Shown: positions 32,189 through 40,089, counted from the stretch's first letter. The stretch is 46,711 nt of DNA from Streptomyces althioticus (GCA_014649355.1 BMSW01000032.1:1-46711); one strand, 5' to 3'. The notes: a model not told the origin generated them from the letters alone. Program-made: numbers and translations.

Positions 32189-34540
32189 TCAGCGGCGCGG
32201 GAGGGCCTGTTCCGCCCAGATGGTCTTGCCGCCGTCGGCCTGCCGGCTCCCCCAGCGCTGGGTGAGCTGGGCGACCAGCAGCAGCCCCCGGCCGCCCTCG
32301 TCGAAGGCGTGCGCCCGGCGCAGATGGGGCGAGGTGGAGCTGGAGTCGGTCACTTCGCAGATGAGGGTGCGGTCGCGGATCAGCCGCACGCGGATCGGGG
32401 GCTCCCCGTAGCGGATGGCGTTGGTGACCAGCTCGCTGACCACGAGTTCGGTGACGAAGGCGATGTCGTCCAAGCCCCAGGCGGACAGCAGTTCGACCGC
32501 CCACTGCCGCACGGCCGGCACCTCGCCGGGGTCCGGGGCCACGTCCCGCGCGGCGACCTGTCCGGCGCCCAGGGCACGGGTGCGGGCGAGCAGCAGGGCG
32601 ACGTCGTCGCCGGGCTCCTCGGGCAGCACCGCCTTGAGCACCACGTCGCACAGGGCGTCCAGCGACTCGGCGGGCGCCTTGAGGGCGCGGCACAGCTCCT
32701 GGGTGGAGTGGTCGACGTCGCGGCCCCGGCCCTCGATGAGCCCGTCGGTGTAGAAGGCGACGACGCAGCCCTCCGGCAGCTCCAGCTCGGTCGCCTCGAA
32801 CGGCAGCCCGCCCACGCCCAGCGGCGGCCCGGTGTTCAGGGGCACGAGGCGGCAGGTGCCGTCCGGCATGAGCAGGGCGGGGGCGGGGTGTCCGGCGGCG
32901 GCCACCGCGAGGTGGCGGGAGACCGGGTCGTAGACGGCGTACAGGCAGGTGGCACCGAGTTCCGGCACGTCCTCGCGTTCGTCGGCGGCGAGGTGGGCTA
33001 CCAGGTCGTCGAGGTGGGTGAGCAGTTCCTCCGGCGGCAGGTCGACGTCCGCGAGGGTGCGCACGGCGGTGCAGAGGCGGCCCATGGTGGCCGTGGAGGG
33101 GATGCCGTGCCCGACGACGTCCCCGACGACGAGGGCGACCCGGGTGCCGGACAGCGGGATGACGTCGAACCAGTCGCCGCCGATGCCGGCCGCGGACGCG
33201 GAGGGCAGGTAGCGGTGGGCGATCTCGACGGCCGCCTGCCCGGGGAGCACCCGCGGCAGCAGGCTGTGCTGGAGGGTCAGCGCGGTGGCACGCTCCCGGG
33301 CGAAACGGCGGGCGTTGTCGACGCACACGGCGGCCCGGCTGGCGATCTCCTCGGCCAGCAGCGCGTCGTCGGCGGCGAATCCGTCGGGGCGGATGTTGCG
33401 GACGGCGATCGCCACGCCGAGCGTGGTGCCGCGGGCGCGCAGCGGTACGGCGAGCTCCGAGTGGATGCCGGTGGGACACGCGCCGCACGCGCGCAGCGCC
33501 TCCGCGCCACGCTCGGCCATCCACCGGTCGAAGTCCGGTTCCCCCGTCTGCGCGAGGACGGCCCTGCCCTCGCGCAGCGCCCGGGCGGGCGGCGAGTAGG
33601 GCGGGTAGACGTCGGTGCGGCCGAGCGGGACGACCGTGTCGGGCGCGCCCGGTCCGGCGGAGGCGTGCGCCGTGCGGCGCAAGGTGACCTCGGGGTCCCC
33701 GCGCAGCGGGGGCGCCTCGGCGTCGAGCACCCAGTCGAGCAGGTCGACGGCGGCGAAGTCGGCGAAGTCCGGCACCAGGAGCGCGACGAGTTCCTCCGCG
33801 GTGCGCCCCACGTCGAGGGTGGTGCCGAGGGCGGAGGCGGCCTCGTCGAGCAGCGCGAGCCGGCGTCGGGCGCGGTGCTGTTCGGTACTGTCCAGACCGG
33901 CCAGCGCGGTGGCGACCACCCGTCCCGCGGCGTCCCGCACCGGCCACATCTCCACGTCCCACACCTGCTGGCTGGGGTCGGCGGCCTGGCTGTAGCTCTC
34001 GTCGCGCAGCGCGCGGCCGGTCTCGGCGACCGTGCGCATGTGCCGGTCCACGCTGCGGGTGGCCTCGCCGGGCCCCGCCACGTCGGCGAACGGCCGGCCG
34101 AGCAGGTCCTGCTCGGATCCGCCCATCGCCTCGGCGGCGGCGGCGTTGAGCCGGATGAAGCGGTGCTCGGCGTCGAGCACCGAGATCGGCAGGGACGACT
34201 GTTCGAAGACCCGGCCGGCCAGTGTGGTCTCCTCCGCATCGGCGGGCAGGGCCGTGACGACGTGTCCGGCGTCGGCGTCCCCGGGGCCGTGGACGCGGCA
34301 CGCGGCCAGCCGGAGCGCCACCGGGTGGCCGTCGCGGTGACGGACCGTGACGACCCCCACGGGCACGACGGGACGCCGGGGCAGGTCGTCCTCGGCGCCC
34401 GGCTCCACGGCGAGCAGCTCCCGCACGGGGCGTCCCACGGCCTCTTCGGCGGAGAACCCGGTCAGCAGCCGGGCTCCCTCGCTCCACCCCGTCACGACGC
34501 CGCGGGCATCGACGACCAGCGCGGCGGAGGCGTCGTCCAT
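32189..34540 (-). CDS. PAS-PAS-GAF-SpoIIE phosphatase with C-terminal HATPase
   Basis: A 783-residue signalling protein. Domains in order: PAS (about 1-105), second PAS (about 107-225), GAF (about 235-410), SpoIIE/PP2C phosphatase (about 425-640: GGDWFDVIPLSG, VGDVVGHGIPSTATMG, YTDGLIEGR, DDVALLL), and a GHKL ATPase (about 655-783: ELVVSELVTNAIRYG, DEGGRGLLLV, WGSRQADGGKTIWAE). Such proteins dephosphorylate anti-anti-sigma factors and their ATPase can phosphorylate them or bind sigma, so this is a partner-switch hub. The SigB-type sigma factor at 40090 is a possible target, by inference. A promoter abuts the start codon. Confidence 0.95.
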   Translation of the reverse strand: MDDASAALVVDARGVVTGWSEGARLLTGFSAEEAVGRPVRELLAVEPGAEDDLPRRPVVPVGVVTVRHRDGHPVALRLAACRVHGPGDADAGHVVTALPADAEETTLAGRVFEQSSLPISVLDAEHRFIRLNAAAAEAMGGSEQDLLGRPFADVAGPGEATRSVDRHMRTVAETGRALRDESYSQAADPSQQVWDVEMWPVRDAAGRVVATALAGLDSTEQHRARRRLALLDEAASALGTTLDVGRTAEELVALLVPDFADFAAVDLLDWVLDAEAPPLRGDPEVTLRRTAHASAGPGAPDTVVPLGRTDVYPPYSPPARALREGRAVLAQTGEPDFDRWMAERGAEALRACGACPTGIHSELAVPLRARGTTLGVAIAVRNIRPDGFAADDALLAEEIASRAAVCVDNARRFARERATALTLQHSLLPRVLPGQAAVEIAHRYLPSASAAGIGGDWFDVIPLSGTRVALVVGDVVGHGIPSTATMGRLCTAVRTLADVDLPPEELLTHLDDLVAHLAADEREDVPELGATCLYAVYDPVSRHLAVAAAGHPAPALLMPDGTCRLVPLNTGPPLGVGGLPFEATELELPEGCVVAFYTDGLIEGRGRDVDHSTQELCRALKAPAESLDALCDVVLKAVLPEEPGDDVALLLARTRALGAGQVAARDVAPDPGEVPAVRQWAVELLSAWGLDDIAFVTELVVSELVTNAIRYGEPPIRVRLIRDRTLICEVTDSSSTSPHLRRAHAFDEGGRGLLLVAQLTQRWGSRQADGGKTIWAEQALPRR

Positions 34541-34546
34541 TGGTCC

Positions 34547-34575
34547 AGCATCGACCCGCGGCCGTCGCCTCTCAA
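34547..34575 (-). promoter_or_regulatory. Promoter of a leaderless phosphatase gene
   Basis: On the minus strand, TTGAGA (34575-34570), a 17-nt spacer and GATGCT (34552-34547) are followed by 6 nt and the ATG at 34540. The start codon is at the expected transcription start, so the mRNA is probably leaderless. Confidence 0.55.
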
Positions 34576-34606
34576 CCGCGGCGGTGCGTCCGGGGCAGGG
34601 GCGGTG

Positions 34607-35074
34607 TCAGCCCCGGTGGGCGCGCAGAGCCGCGAGCGCCTTGTCCGCGTGGGTGTTCATGCGCAGCTCGCTGCGGACGACCTCCAGCACGGTCCGGTCC
34701 TGGCCGATGACGAAGGTGGCCCGCTTGGTGGGCGCCACGGAGATGCCCCGCTTCACGCCGAACATGTCGCGGATCGTGCCGTCGGCGTCGGACAGCAGGG
34801 GCATGCCGAGGGTGTGCCGTCCGGCGAACTCGGCCTGGCGCTCCACCGGGTCCGCGCTGACGCCGACCGGGCGGGCGCCCACCTCGGCGAACTCGGCGGC
34901 GAGGTCGCGGAAGTGGCAGGCCTGCGCGGTGCAGCCGGGGCTCAGGGCCGCGGGGTAGAAGAACAGCGCCACCGGGCCGTCGGCGAGGAGCTCGGACAGC
35001 CGGCGGACGGTGCCGGTCTCGTCGGGCGCGGCGAAGTCCTCGACCGTGTCGCCCTTCTCGAGGCGCGCGCTCAT
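34607..35074 (-). CDS. Bcp/PrxQ-type peroxiredoxin
   Basis: A 155-residue thiol peroxidase. ALFFYPAALSPGCTAQACHFRDL holds the peroxidatic Cys48 and the nearby Cys53, the one-helix spacing of the Bcp/PrxQ class. VSADPVERQAEFAGRH and FGVKRGISVAPTKRATFVI are further blocks. Unusually, PAALSPGC has Ala-Leu-Ser where many members have MADTPGC-like residues. The ATG overlaps the stop of the DoxX-like gene before it (ATGA at 35071-35074), so the two form an operon. It reduces peroxides in the cytosol. Confidence 0.93.
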   Translation of the reverse strand: MSARLEKGDTVEDFAAPDETGTVRRLSELLADGPVALFFYPAALSPGCTAQACHFRDLAAEFAEVGARPVGVSADPVERQAEFAGRHTLGMPLLSDADGTIRDMFGVKRGISVAPTKRATFVIGQDRTVLEVVRSELRMNTHADKALAALRAHRG

Positions 35075-35451
35075 GCCGCCCCCTCCGCGTTCTTGGCGAC
35101 GCCGCGCGCCCACAGGACGAGCGGCACCTGGAGGGGCAGCCGGCCGACGGCGGCGGCACGCTGCGGTGCGGGGCGGTGGCGCCAGTCGACGGCCATCTTG
35201 ACGTTCGCGGGGAACACCCCGACGAAGAACGCCGCCGCGGCCAGGGCGGCGGCCTTGCGGGTACGGGGCAGGGCCACCCCCGCGGCCAGCGCCAGTTCGG
35301 CGGCGCCGCTCGCGTACGTCCAGGTGCGGGGCGAGCCGGGCAGGGAGCGCGGGACGATGTGGTCGAACTGGCGGGGCGCGGCGAAGTGCGCGGTGCCCGC
35401 GGCGGCCAGCAGGCCGGCGAGCAGCAGGGGTGAGCGTGCGGACCGTGACAC
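35071..35451 (-). CDS. DoxX/MauE-like membrane protein
   Basis: A 126-residue membrane protein with four hydrophobic segments (PLLLAGLLAAAGTAHFA, ASGAAELALAAGVAL, AALAAAAFFVGVFPANV, LPLQVPLVLWARGV). FPANVKMAVDW is typical of the DoxX-like group of short proteins. The GTG at 35451 has GGAGGAGGAACC upstream. Its stop overlaps the peroxiredoxin start, linking it to thiol/oxidant stress. A TetR-style dyad lies on its promoter. Confidence 0.87.
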   Translation of the reverse strand: MSRSARSPLLLAGLLAAAGTAHFAAPRQFDHIVPRSLPGSPRTWTYASGAAELALAAGVALPRTRKAAALAAAAFFVGVFPANVKMAVDWRHRPAPQRAAAVGRLPLQVPLVLWARGVAKNAEGAA

Positions 35452-35477
35452 GGTTCCTCCTCCGGTGACTGCCGCGC

Positions 35478-35494
35478 ACGTTACCGGACGGTAA
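35478..35494 (-). promoter_or_regulatory. Dyad operator over the doxX-peroxiredoxin promoter
   Basis: TTACCG-GA-CGGTAA at 35481-35494 is a 6-bp inverted repeat. It overlaps a minus-strand TAACGT (-10 type, 35483-35478) whose start site would give a leader of about 20 nt to the GTG at 35451. A repressor bound here would block that promoter. Confidence 0.6.
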
Positions 35495-35521
35495 GGCAGC
35501 GGCGGCGCGGGGGGCCGGAGC

Positions 35522-36028
35522 TCAGCCCGTCGCCGGCGACTCCGCGTCCATGGCCTCGGCGTGGGCGAGGAAGTCGTCGACCATGCGGTGGAAGAGGCCG
35601 GCGAGCTGCCGCAGGTCGTCCGGGTCCCAGTGGGCCAGGGCGGCCTGCATGCCGCGGACCCCGGCCTCTCGGATCCGGACGACGGCCTCCCGGCCGGCGT
35701 CGGTGAGCTCGATGCGCTGGGCCCGGCGGTCCTCCGGGTCGGGCACGCGGACGACGTGACCGGACCGCTCCAGGTTCTGCACGGTGCGCGTGACGTGCGA
35801 GGCCTCCACCCCGAGCCGTGCCGCCAGCTCCCCCGGCCGCATGGGCTCGACGTCGGCCATCTTCCGCAGCAGCGCCGCCCCCGCCCGGTCCAGCGGCACG
35901 CCCGCGGCGGCCATCAGCCGCTCGTGCTGCCGGGCGCGCGAGCTGAGGTAGGTGATGCGGTACAGCGCGCGCTCGATCTCGACCACCTCCGGGGAGGCGG
36001 AGGCGTCGGAAGGCGGGGGTGTGGACAT
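35522..36028 (-). CDS. MarR family transcriptional regulator
   Basis: A 168-residue winged-helix regulator. Helices LDRAGAALLRKMADVEPMRP and GELAARLGVEASHVTRTVQNLERSGHVVRV form the DNA-reading HTH, and PDPEDRRAQRIELTDAGREAV is the wing with the conserved DxRxxxxxLT pattern. Ends of the protein form the dimer interface. The ATG at 36028 lies 6 nt from a -10 hexamer. A MarR-type dyad sits in its own promoter, so autorepression is likely; it may also act on the doxX-peroxiredoxin operon 70 bp downstream on the same strand. Confidence 0.94.
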   Translation of the reverse strand: MSTPPPSDASASPEVVEIERALYRITYLSSRARQHERLMAAAGVPLDRAGAALLRKMADVEPMRPGELAARLGVEASHVTRTVQNLERSGHVVRVPDPEDRRAQRIELTDAGREAVVRIREAGVRGMQAALAHWDPDDLRQLAGLFHRMVDDFLAHAEAMDAESPATG

Positions 36029-36034
36029 GGACGC

Positions 36035-36065
36035 ACTTTACCATCTCATTGCGTAACTCAATCAA
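36035..36065 (-). promoter_or_regulatory. marR promoter with embedded dyad operator
   Basis: On the minus strand, TTGATT (36065-36060), a 19-nt spacer and TAAAGT (36040-36035) are followed by 6 nt and the ATG at 36028. Between the two hexamers lies TTGCGTAACTCAA (plus strand, 36049-36061), an imperfect dyad of form TTGnGTnACnCAA. Its placement fits an autorepressor site. Confidence 0.6.
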
Positions 36066-36184
36066 TTGGGGAGCAGGGAACGGAACCCTCCACTCCCCCT
36101 CCACACGCCGCTCGCCGCGCTCCGTTCGGGCGAAACACCGAGGCCGGACGCGTGGGGCCGGGCGCCGGCGTCCACACCTCACCC

Positions 36185-37165
36185 GTGACCCTCCCGCTGA
36201 TCCCGCCCATGCTCGCCACCCCCGGCCGGCTGCCGCCTCCCTCGGCGGACGCGCGCTGGGCGTACGAGACCAAGCAGGACGGCCAGCGGGCGGTGGTCTA
36301 CCTCCCGGGCGACGGGACCGTCGTCCTGCGCGCCCGGTCCGGCCAGGAGATCACCGGCGCGTATCCCGAGCTGCGCCCGCTGGCGGCCGCGCTCGGGTCC
36401 CGTCCCGCCGTGCTGGACGGGGAGGTCCTCGCCCTGGACGCGGAGGGCAGGGCCAGCTTCCAGCTGCTCCAGTCGCGGATGGGCCTGGCCCACTCCCCCG
36501 CCCGCGCGGCCCGCCGGGCGGAGACGGTGCCGGCGCACCTGATCCTGTTCGACGTGATGCACCTGGACGGCCGCCCGCTGCTCCGCGAGCCGTACGTCCG
36601 CCGCCGCGAGGAGCTGCTGGACCTCGGGCTCGACGGGCCGTCCTGGTCCACCCCGGCCGCGATCGTGGGCCACGGCGCTCAGGCGCTGCGGGCCACCGTC
36701 GAGCACGGCCTGGAGGGGCTGGTGTGCAAGCGGCTGGACTCGGTGTACGAGCCGGGGGTCCGCTCCCGCGCCTGGATCAAGATCCGCAACATGCGCAGCG
36801 AGGACGTGCTGGTCGGCGGCTGGCTGCCGGGAAAGGGCCGGCTGACCGGACTGCCGGGCGCCGTCCTGGTCGGGCAGCGGGCGGGGGGCCGGCTGCGCTA
36901 CGTGGGCGGCGTGGGCACCGGCTGGAGCGAGGCCGAACGCACCGAGCTGGCCGCGCTGCTGAAGGCCGCGGCGACCGACGTCTGCCCCTTCGACCCGGCG
37001 CCCTCCGTCCCGGGCGCCCGGTGGGTGGTGCCCCGGCTGGTCGGCGAGGTGCGCTACAGCACCCGTACCCAGGAGGGCATGCTGCGCCAGCCGTCCTGGC
37101 TGCGGCTCAGGCCCGACCTGGCGCCCGAGGACGCGGCGGCCGACCTCCCCGACGACCTGGGCTGA
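36185..37165 (+). CDS. ATP-dependent DNA ligase (LigD/LigC type)
   Basis: A 326-residue ligase. The adenylated Lys30 lies in YETKQDGQRAVV (KxDGxR). Further nucleotidyltransferase motifs are VLDGEVLAL, LILFDVMHLDG, GLEGLVCKRLDSVY and RAWIKIRNMRSEDVLVGGW, followed by an OB-fold domain (LRYVGGVGTGWS, FDPAPSVPGARWVVPRL). Size equals an isolated LigD ligase domain. The GTG at 36185 is taken because upstream sequence is non-domain and crosses the marR gene. With the phosphoesterase protein at 31565 it makes a split NHEJ-type set. Confidence 0.93.
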   Translation: MTLPLIPPMLATPGRLPPPSADARWAYETKQDGQRAVVYLPGDGTVVLRARSGQEITGAYPELRPLAAALGSRPAVLDGEVLALDAEGRASFQLLQSRMGLAHSPARAARRAETVPAHLILFDVMHLDGRPLLREPYVRRREELLDLGLDGPSWSTPAAIVGHGAQALRATVEHGLEGLVCKRLDSVYEPGVRSRAWIKIRNMRSEDVLVGGWLPGKGRLTGLPGAVLVGQRAGGRLRYVGGVGTGWSEAERTELAALLKAAATDVCPFDPAPSVPGARWVVPRLVGEVRYSTRTQEGMLRQPSWLRLRPDLAPEDAAADLPDDLG

Positions 37166-37225
37166 GGCGGGGCGGGGCGCGCAGCGTCCGGTCCGCGTTT
37201 CCCCGTCCGCACCCGCACCCCCCTC

Positions 37226-37254
37226 TTGGCATGGGCACGTCCGACCGGGATGCT
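37226..37254 (+). promoter_or_regulatory. Possible promoter of the NPP1-like gene
   Basis: TTGGCA (37226-37231), a 17-nt spacer and GATGCT (37249-37254) precede the GTG at 37310 by about 49 nt of leader with a GAGGAGGA ribosome site. Confidence 0.4.
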
Positions 37255-37309
37255 GTGAACTCCCCAGCCCCCCACAGTCGTTGGGCTGCTCCTGTCCGAG
37301 GAGGACGCA

Positions 37310-38086
37310 GTGTCGCCGAGCACGTCCCGTACACACGCCAGGAGATGGCTGACCGGCCTGGCCGGTGCGGCCGCCCTGGTCGTCGCCTTCCCCGCCACGG
37401 CCTTCGCCGCTCCCCCGCCCGCGCTCCCGGCGAACGCCGACGCCCTGGAGAGCACCTACCAGCCGGCCTTCGACTACGACACCGACGGCTGCTACTCCTC
37501 CGCCGCGATCGGCCCCGACGGCACCGTCAACGCCGGCCTGAAGCCGACCGGCGCCCTCAACGGCAACTGCCGCGACGCGTCCGACCTGGACAACACCAAC
37601 GGCTACGCACGCTCCACGTGCAACAACGGCTGGTGCGCCGTGGTCTACGCGCTGTACTTCGAGAAGGACCAGGCCCTTCCGGGCGTGAGCCTCGGCGGGC
37701 ACCGCCACGACTGGGAACACGTCGTGGTGTGGGTGCGGAACGACACCGTGCAGTACGTGGCGACCTCCAACCACGGCTCGTTCACGATCCACCCCCGCTC
37801 GTCCGTCCGCTTCGAGGGCACGCATCCGAAGGTCGTCTACCACAAGGACGGCATCGGCACCCACTGCTTCCGCCTGGCCGGCGCGGGCGACGAGCCCCCG
37901 GAGAACCACAAGGCCGCCTGGCAGTACCCGCCGCTGGTCGGCTGGAACGGCTATCCGCCGGGGGTGCGCGAGAAGCTCGTCGCCCACGACTTCGGCAGCG
38001 CCCACTTCGGCCTGAAGGACGGCAGCTTCGCCTCGCACCTGGCCAAGGCAAAGCCGTCCGGCATCCCCTTCGACCCGAACGGATGA
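37310..38086 (+). CDS. Secreted NPP1/NLP necrosis-inducing-like protein
   Basis: A 258-residue secreted protein. A signal peptide (RRWLTGLAGAAALVVAFPAT) is cleaved near AFA-A33. The hallmark heptapeptide GHRHDWE lies at residues 130-136, the metal-binding surface motif of necrosis- and ethylene-inducing (NPP1) proteins. Flanking blocks CAVVYALYFEKDQ, DWEHVVVWV and SSVRFEGTHPKVVYHKDG also match. Several Cys are present. NLPs bind plant sphingolipids and some are cytolytic, but many homologues are not toxic, so activity here is unknown. The GTG at 37310 follows GAGGAGGA. Confidence 0.93.
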   Translation: MSPSTSRTHARRWLTGLAGAAALVVAFPATAFAAPPPALPANADALESTYQPAFDYDTDGCYSSAAIGPDGTVNAGLKPTGALNGNCRDASDLDNTNGYARSTCNNGWCAVVYALYFEKDQALPGVSLGGHRHDWEHVVVWVRNDTVQYVATSNHGSFTIHPRSSVRFEGTHPKVVYHKDGIGTHCFRLAGAGDEPPENHKAAWQYPPLVGWNGYPPGVREKLVAHDFGSAHFGLKDGSFASHLAKAKPSGIPFDPNG

Positions 38087-38154
38087 GCGGCGTGGGCGAG
38101 TTGACGCCCGGGAGTTCGACGCGGTGTCCCCGGCACGGGAGGGCGACCGGGGTC

Positions 38155-38160
38155 TATCGT
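38155..38160 (+). promoter_or_regulatory. -10 element of a leaderless gene
   Basis: TATCGT ends 6 nt before the ATG at 38167; no ribosome site is visible, fitting a leaderless transcript. Confidence 0.45.
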
Positions 38161-38166
38161 GACGCC

Positions 38167-39102
38167 ATGGCCGTCCCGGAACTGATCCGTATCGTCTCCC
38201 GCGACTCGCCCATGGCGCTCGCCCAGGTCGAGCGCGTCCGCGCGGAACTGACCGCGGCCCACCCCGGCGTGCGCACCGAGGTCGTCCCGGTGCGCACGAC
38301 CGGCGACAAGTGGCTGGGCGACCTGTCACAGGTCGAGGGCAAGGGCGCGTTCACCAAGGAGGTGGACGCCGCGCTGCTGGCCGGCGAGGCCGACCTCGCG
38401 GTGCACTGCGTGAAGGACGTACCCGCCGACCGGCCGCTCCCGGCGGGCACGGTGTTCGCGGCGTTCCTGGAACGGGACGACGTCCGCGACGCGGTGGTCC
38501 ACCCGGACGGTCTCACCCTGGACGAACTGCCGCCCGGCACCCGGATCGGCACGTCGTCGGTGCGCCGGGTCGCCCAGCTCGCCGCCACGCACCCGCAGCT
38601 GCGGTGCGTACCGCTGCGCGGGAACGCCAACCGGCGGCTGGCCAAGCTGGCGGAGGGCGAGGTGGACGCGCTTCTGCTCGCGGCGGCCGGTCTGGAGCGG
38701 ATCGGCCGCGCCGACGTGATCAGCGAGGTGCTGTCGCCCGACGTGATGCTGCCGCCGGTCGGCGCGGGCGTCCTGGCCCTGCAGTGCCGGGAGGGCGACA
38801 CGGGTCTGATCGAGGCGGCCGCCGTCCTCAACCACCCCGACACGCACCGCGAGACGACCGCCGAGCGGATGCTGCTGCACGTCCTCCAGGGGCACTGCAA
38901 CAGCCCGATCGCCGGACTCGCCCGCGTGGACCGCAGCGGCGAACTGTCCCTGCGCGCCTGCGCGTTCACCCCGGACGGCAAGACCCGGCTGAACGCCCAC
39001 GAGTGGGCGGGACGGCTGGACCCGGCGACGCTCGGCACGTCGGTCGCCGTGGCGCTGCTGCGTCAGGGCGCTCGCGAGGTCATCGACGGCATCCCGCACT
39101 GA
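38167..39102 (+). CDS. hemC: Hydroxymethylbilane synthase (porphobilinogen deaminase)
   Basis: A 311-residue heme-pathway enzyme that joins four porphobilinogens. IRIVSRDSPMALAQVERV, VVPVRTTGDKW, GKGAFTKEVDAALL, AVHCVKDVP, GTSSVRRVAQL and RGNANRRLAKL are the standard blocks. The dipyrromethane cofactor Cys is Cys244 in LQGHCNSPIAG. The usual R-x-S-x-L-A opening is modified (SRDSPMALA). No other hem gene is nearby, so this is probably a second copy or a stand-alone gene. It appears leaderless. Confidence 0.93.
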   Translation: MAVPELIRIVSRDSPMALAQVERVRAELTAAHPGVRTEVVPVRTTGDKWLGDLSQVEGKGAFTKEVDAALLAGEADLAVHCVKDVPADRPLPAGTVFAAFLERDDVRDAVVHPDGLTLDELPPGTRIGTSSVRRVAQLAATHPQLRCVPLRGNANRRLAKLAEGEVDALLLAAAGLERIGRADVISEVLSPDVMLPPVGAGVLALQCREGDTGLIEAAAVLNHPDTHRETTAERMLLHVLQGHCNSPIAGLARVDRSGELSLRACAFTPDGKTRLNAHEWAGRLDPATLGTSVAVALLRQGAREVIDGIPH

Positions 39103-39116
39103 ACCCCTCGGGCGGG

Positions 39117-39638
39117 TCAGGCGGTGCCCTCCTCCGCCTGCTCCTGCAGGAACAGGCTCACCTGCTGCGCCAGGCCCTCCCTGGCCGCCCCGGCCGTCGC
39201 GCCGGCGGAAGGTTCGAGCACGCCGACGCCGCCGGTCCACAGCCGGCGCCCCGCCCACTCCTCGTCGGCGCGCAGCTGCACCTGGACGTCGACCTGGGCC
39301 AGGGACGCCTGGGACGCGGCCGCGTAGAGCACGGCGGTGGCGCGGCGCAGCGGATAGACGTCGAATCCCTCGATGAATTGCGAGTTGCGCCAGTCGATGA
39401 ATGCGCTCTCGCCGTCGGGGCCGGTGCGCACGTCGATCTGGCCGTCCTCGAGATGAATGCACACGGGGCGCTCGCCCCGGTTTTCCACGGTCACCCGGAC
39501 CCGGAAGTACGACAGCCCTTCGGCGGCGTCGTCGCGCCCGCGCGGCGGGTCGCCCGCTTCCAGACGGTGGACGCGGACCCGCAGACCGGCATGCTCGTCG
39601 TACTCCTGCCAGTCCCCGACCACGTTCGGCTCGTACAC
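39117..39638 (-). CDS. Hypothetical protein, 173 aa
   Basis: A 173-residue soluble protein I do not recognise. The first 110 residues look like a beta-sandwich: LRVRVHRLEAG, FRVRVTVENRGERPVCIHLED, QIDVRTGPDG and IDWRNSQFIEGFDVYPLRR, resembling DUF4352-like domains that contain V-x-N-x-G. The C-terminal part is helical (LAQQVSLFLQEQAEEG). The GTG at 39638 has GAGAGGTG just upstream. A good -35/-10 promoter precedes it. It converges with hemC, 14 bp between stops. Confidence 0.8.
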   Translation of the reverse strand: MYEPNVVGDWQEYDEHAGLRVRVHRLEAGDPPRGRDDAAEGLSYFRVRVTVENRGERPVCIHLEDGQIDVRTGPDGESAFIDWRNSQFIEGFDVYPLRRATAVLYAAASQASLAQVDVQVQLRADEEWAGRRLWTGGVGVLEPSAGATAGAAREGLAQQVSLFLQEQAEEGTA

Positions 39639-39666
39639 AGTGCACCTCTCGACTTCTGTCCGCTGC

Positions 39667-39696
39667 TTCCTATCTGTGGGCTCAGCGCACTGTCAA
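39667..39696 (-). promoter_or_regulatory. Housekeeping-type promoter
   Basis: On the minus strand TTGACA (39696-39691), an 18-nt spacer and TAGGAA (39672-39667) lie about 22 nt of leader before the 173-aa gene; the -35 is a perfect consensus. Confidence 0.65.
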
Positions 39697-40089
39697 ATGA
39701 GCGGAATGCGCTGTGGTCAGGTGGTTCGCCCGATCTGATCGCCGATCAAGCGCTGCGCAGGAGGAATCGCCCGACCGGGCCACCGGCGGACCGGGCGGGC
39801 GTGCCGTACATCACGTCCGGCGCGCAGGCCCCTCGCGGCAACGGCGTCGCCCGACCCCCTTCCCCGCCGGGACGGCCCGGCGTCCACCCCCGGCCTGCCC
39901 CTTTTCACCCCTCGAATTCTTCCGGTTCCGCAGCGTACGTATTTCCTGAATTCAACGGAACGCGATCCGACATGGTTTTCCCGCAGCCGTTTTGAAATCG
40001 CGGCGGACCGGGAAAGGAATTGTCAGTGCTTCGGACAGGAGGCACGTCCGTGTTCTGTCCATCCGGCACCCGCTCAGGGAGGTGCGCGC
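39697..40089. other. Intergenic region upstream of the sigma factor
   Basis: About 390 bp with no gene I can support. The part from 39900 on is distinctly richer in A+T than its surroundings (GAATTCTTCCGG..., TTTCCTGAATTCAACGG), as expected of a promoter region. A TTTT-N16-GGGAAA at about 39990 is a poor match to the SigB consensus. GGGAGGTG (40077-40084) is the sigma gene's ribosome site. Confidence 0.5.

Noticed and set aside
32309..35494. 1061-codon plus-strand frame opposite the SpoIIE phosphatase and peroxiredoxin
   Set aside because: It is an antisense shadow; the minus-strand genes carry complete, ordered catalytic motifs.
39986..40016. SigB-type autoregulatory promoter before the sigma gene
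   Set aside because: TTTT-N16-GGGAAA differs from GTTT/GGGTAC at key positions; too weak to call.
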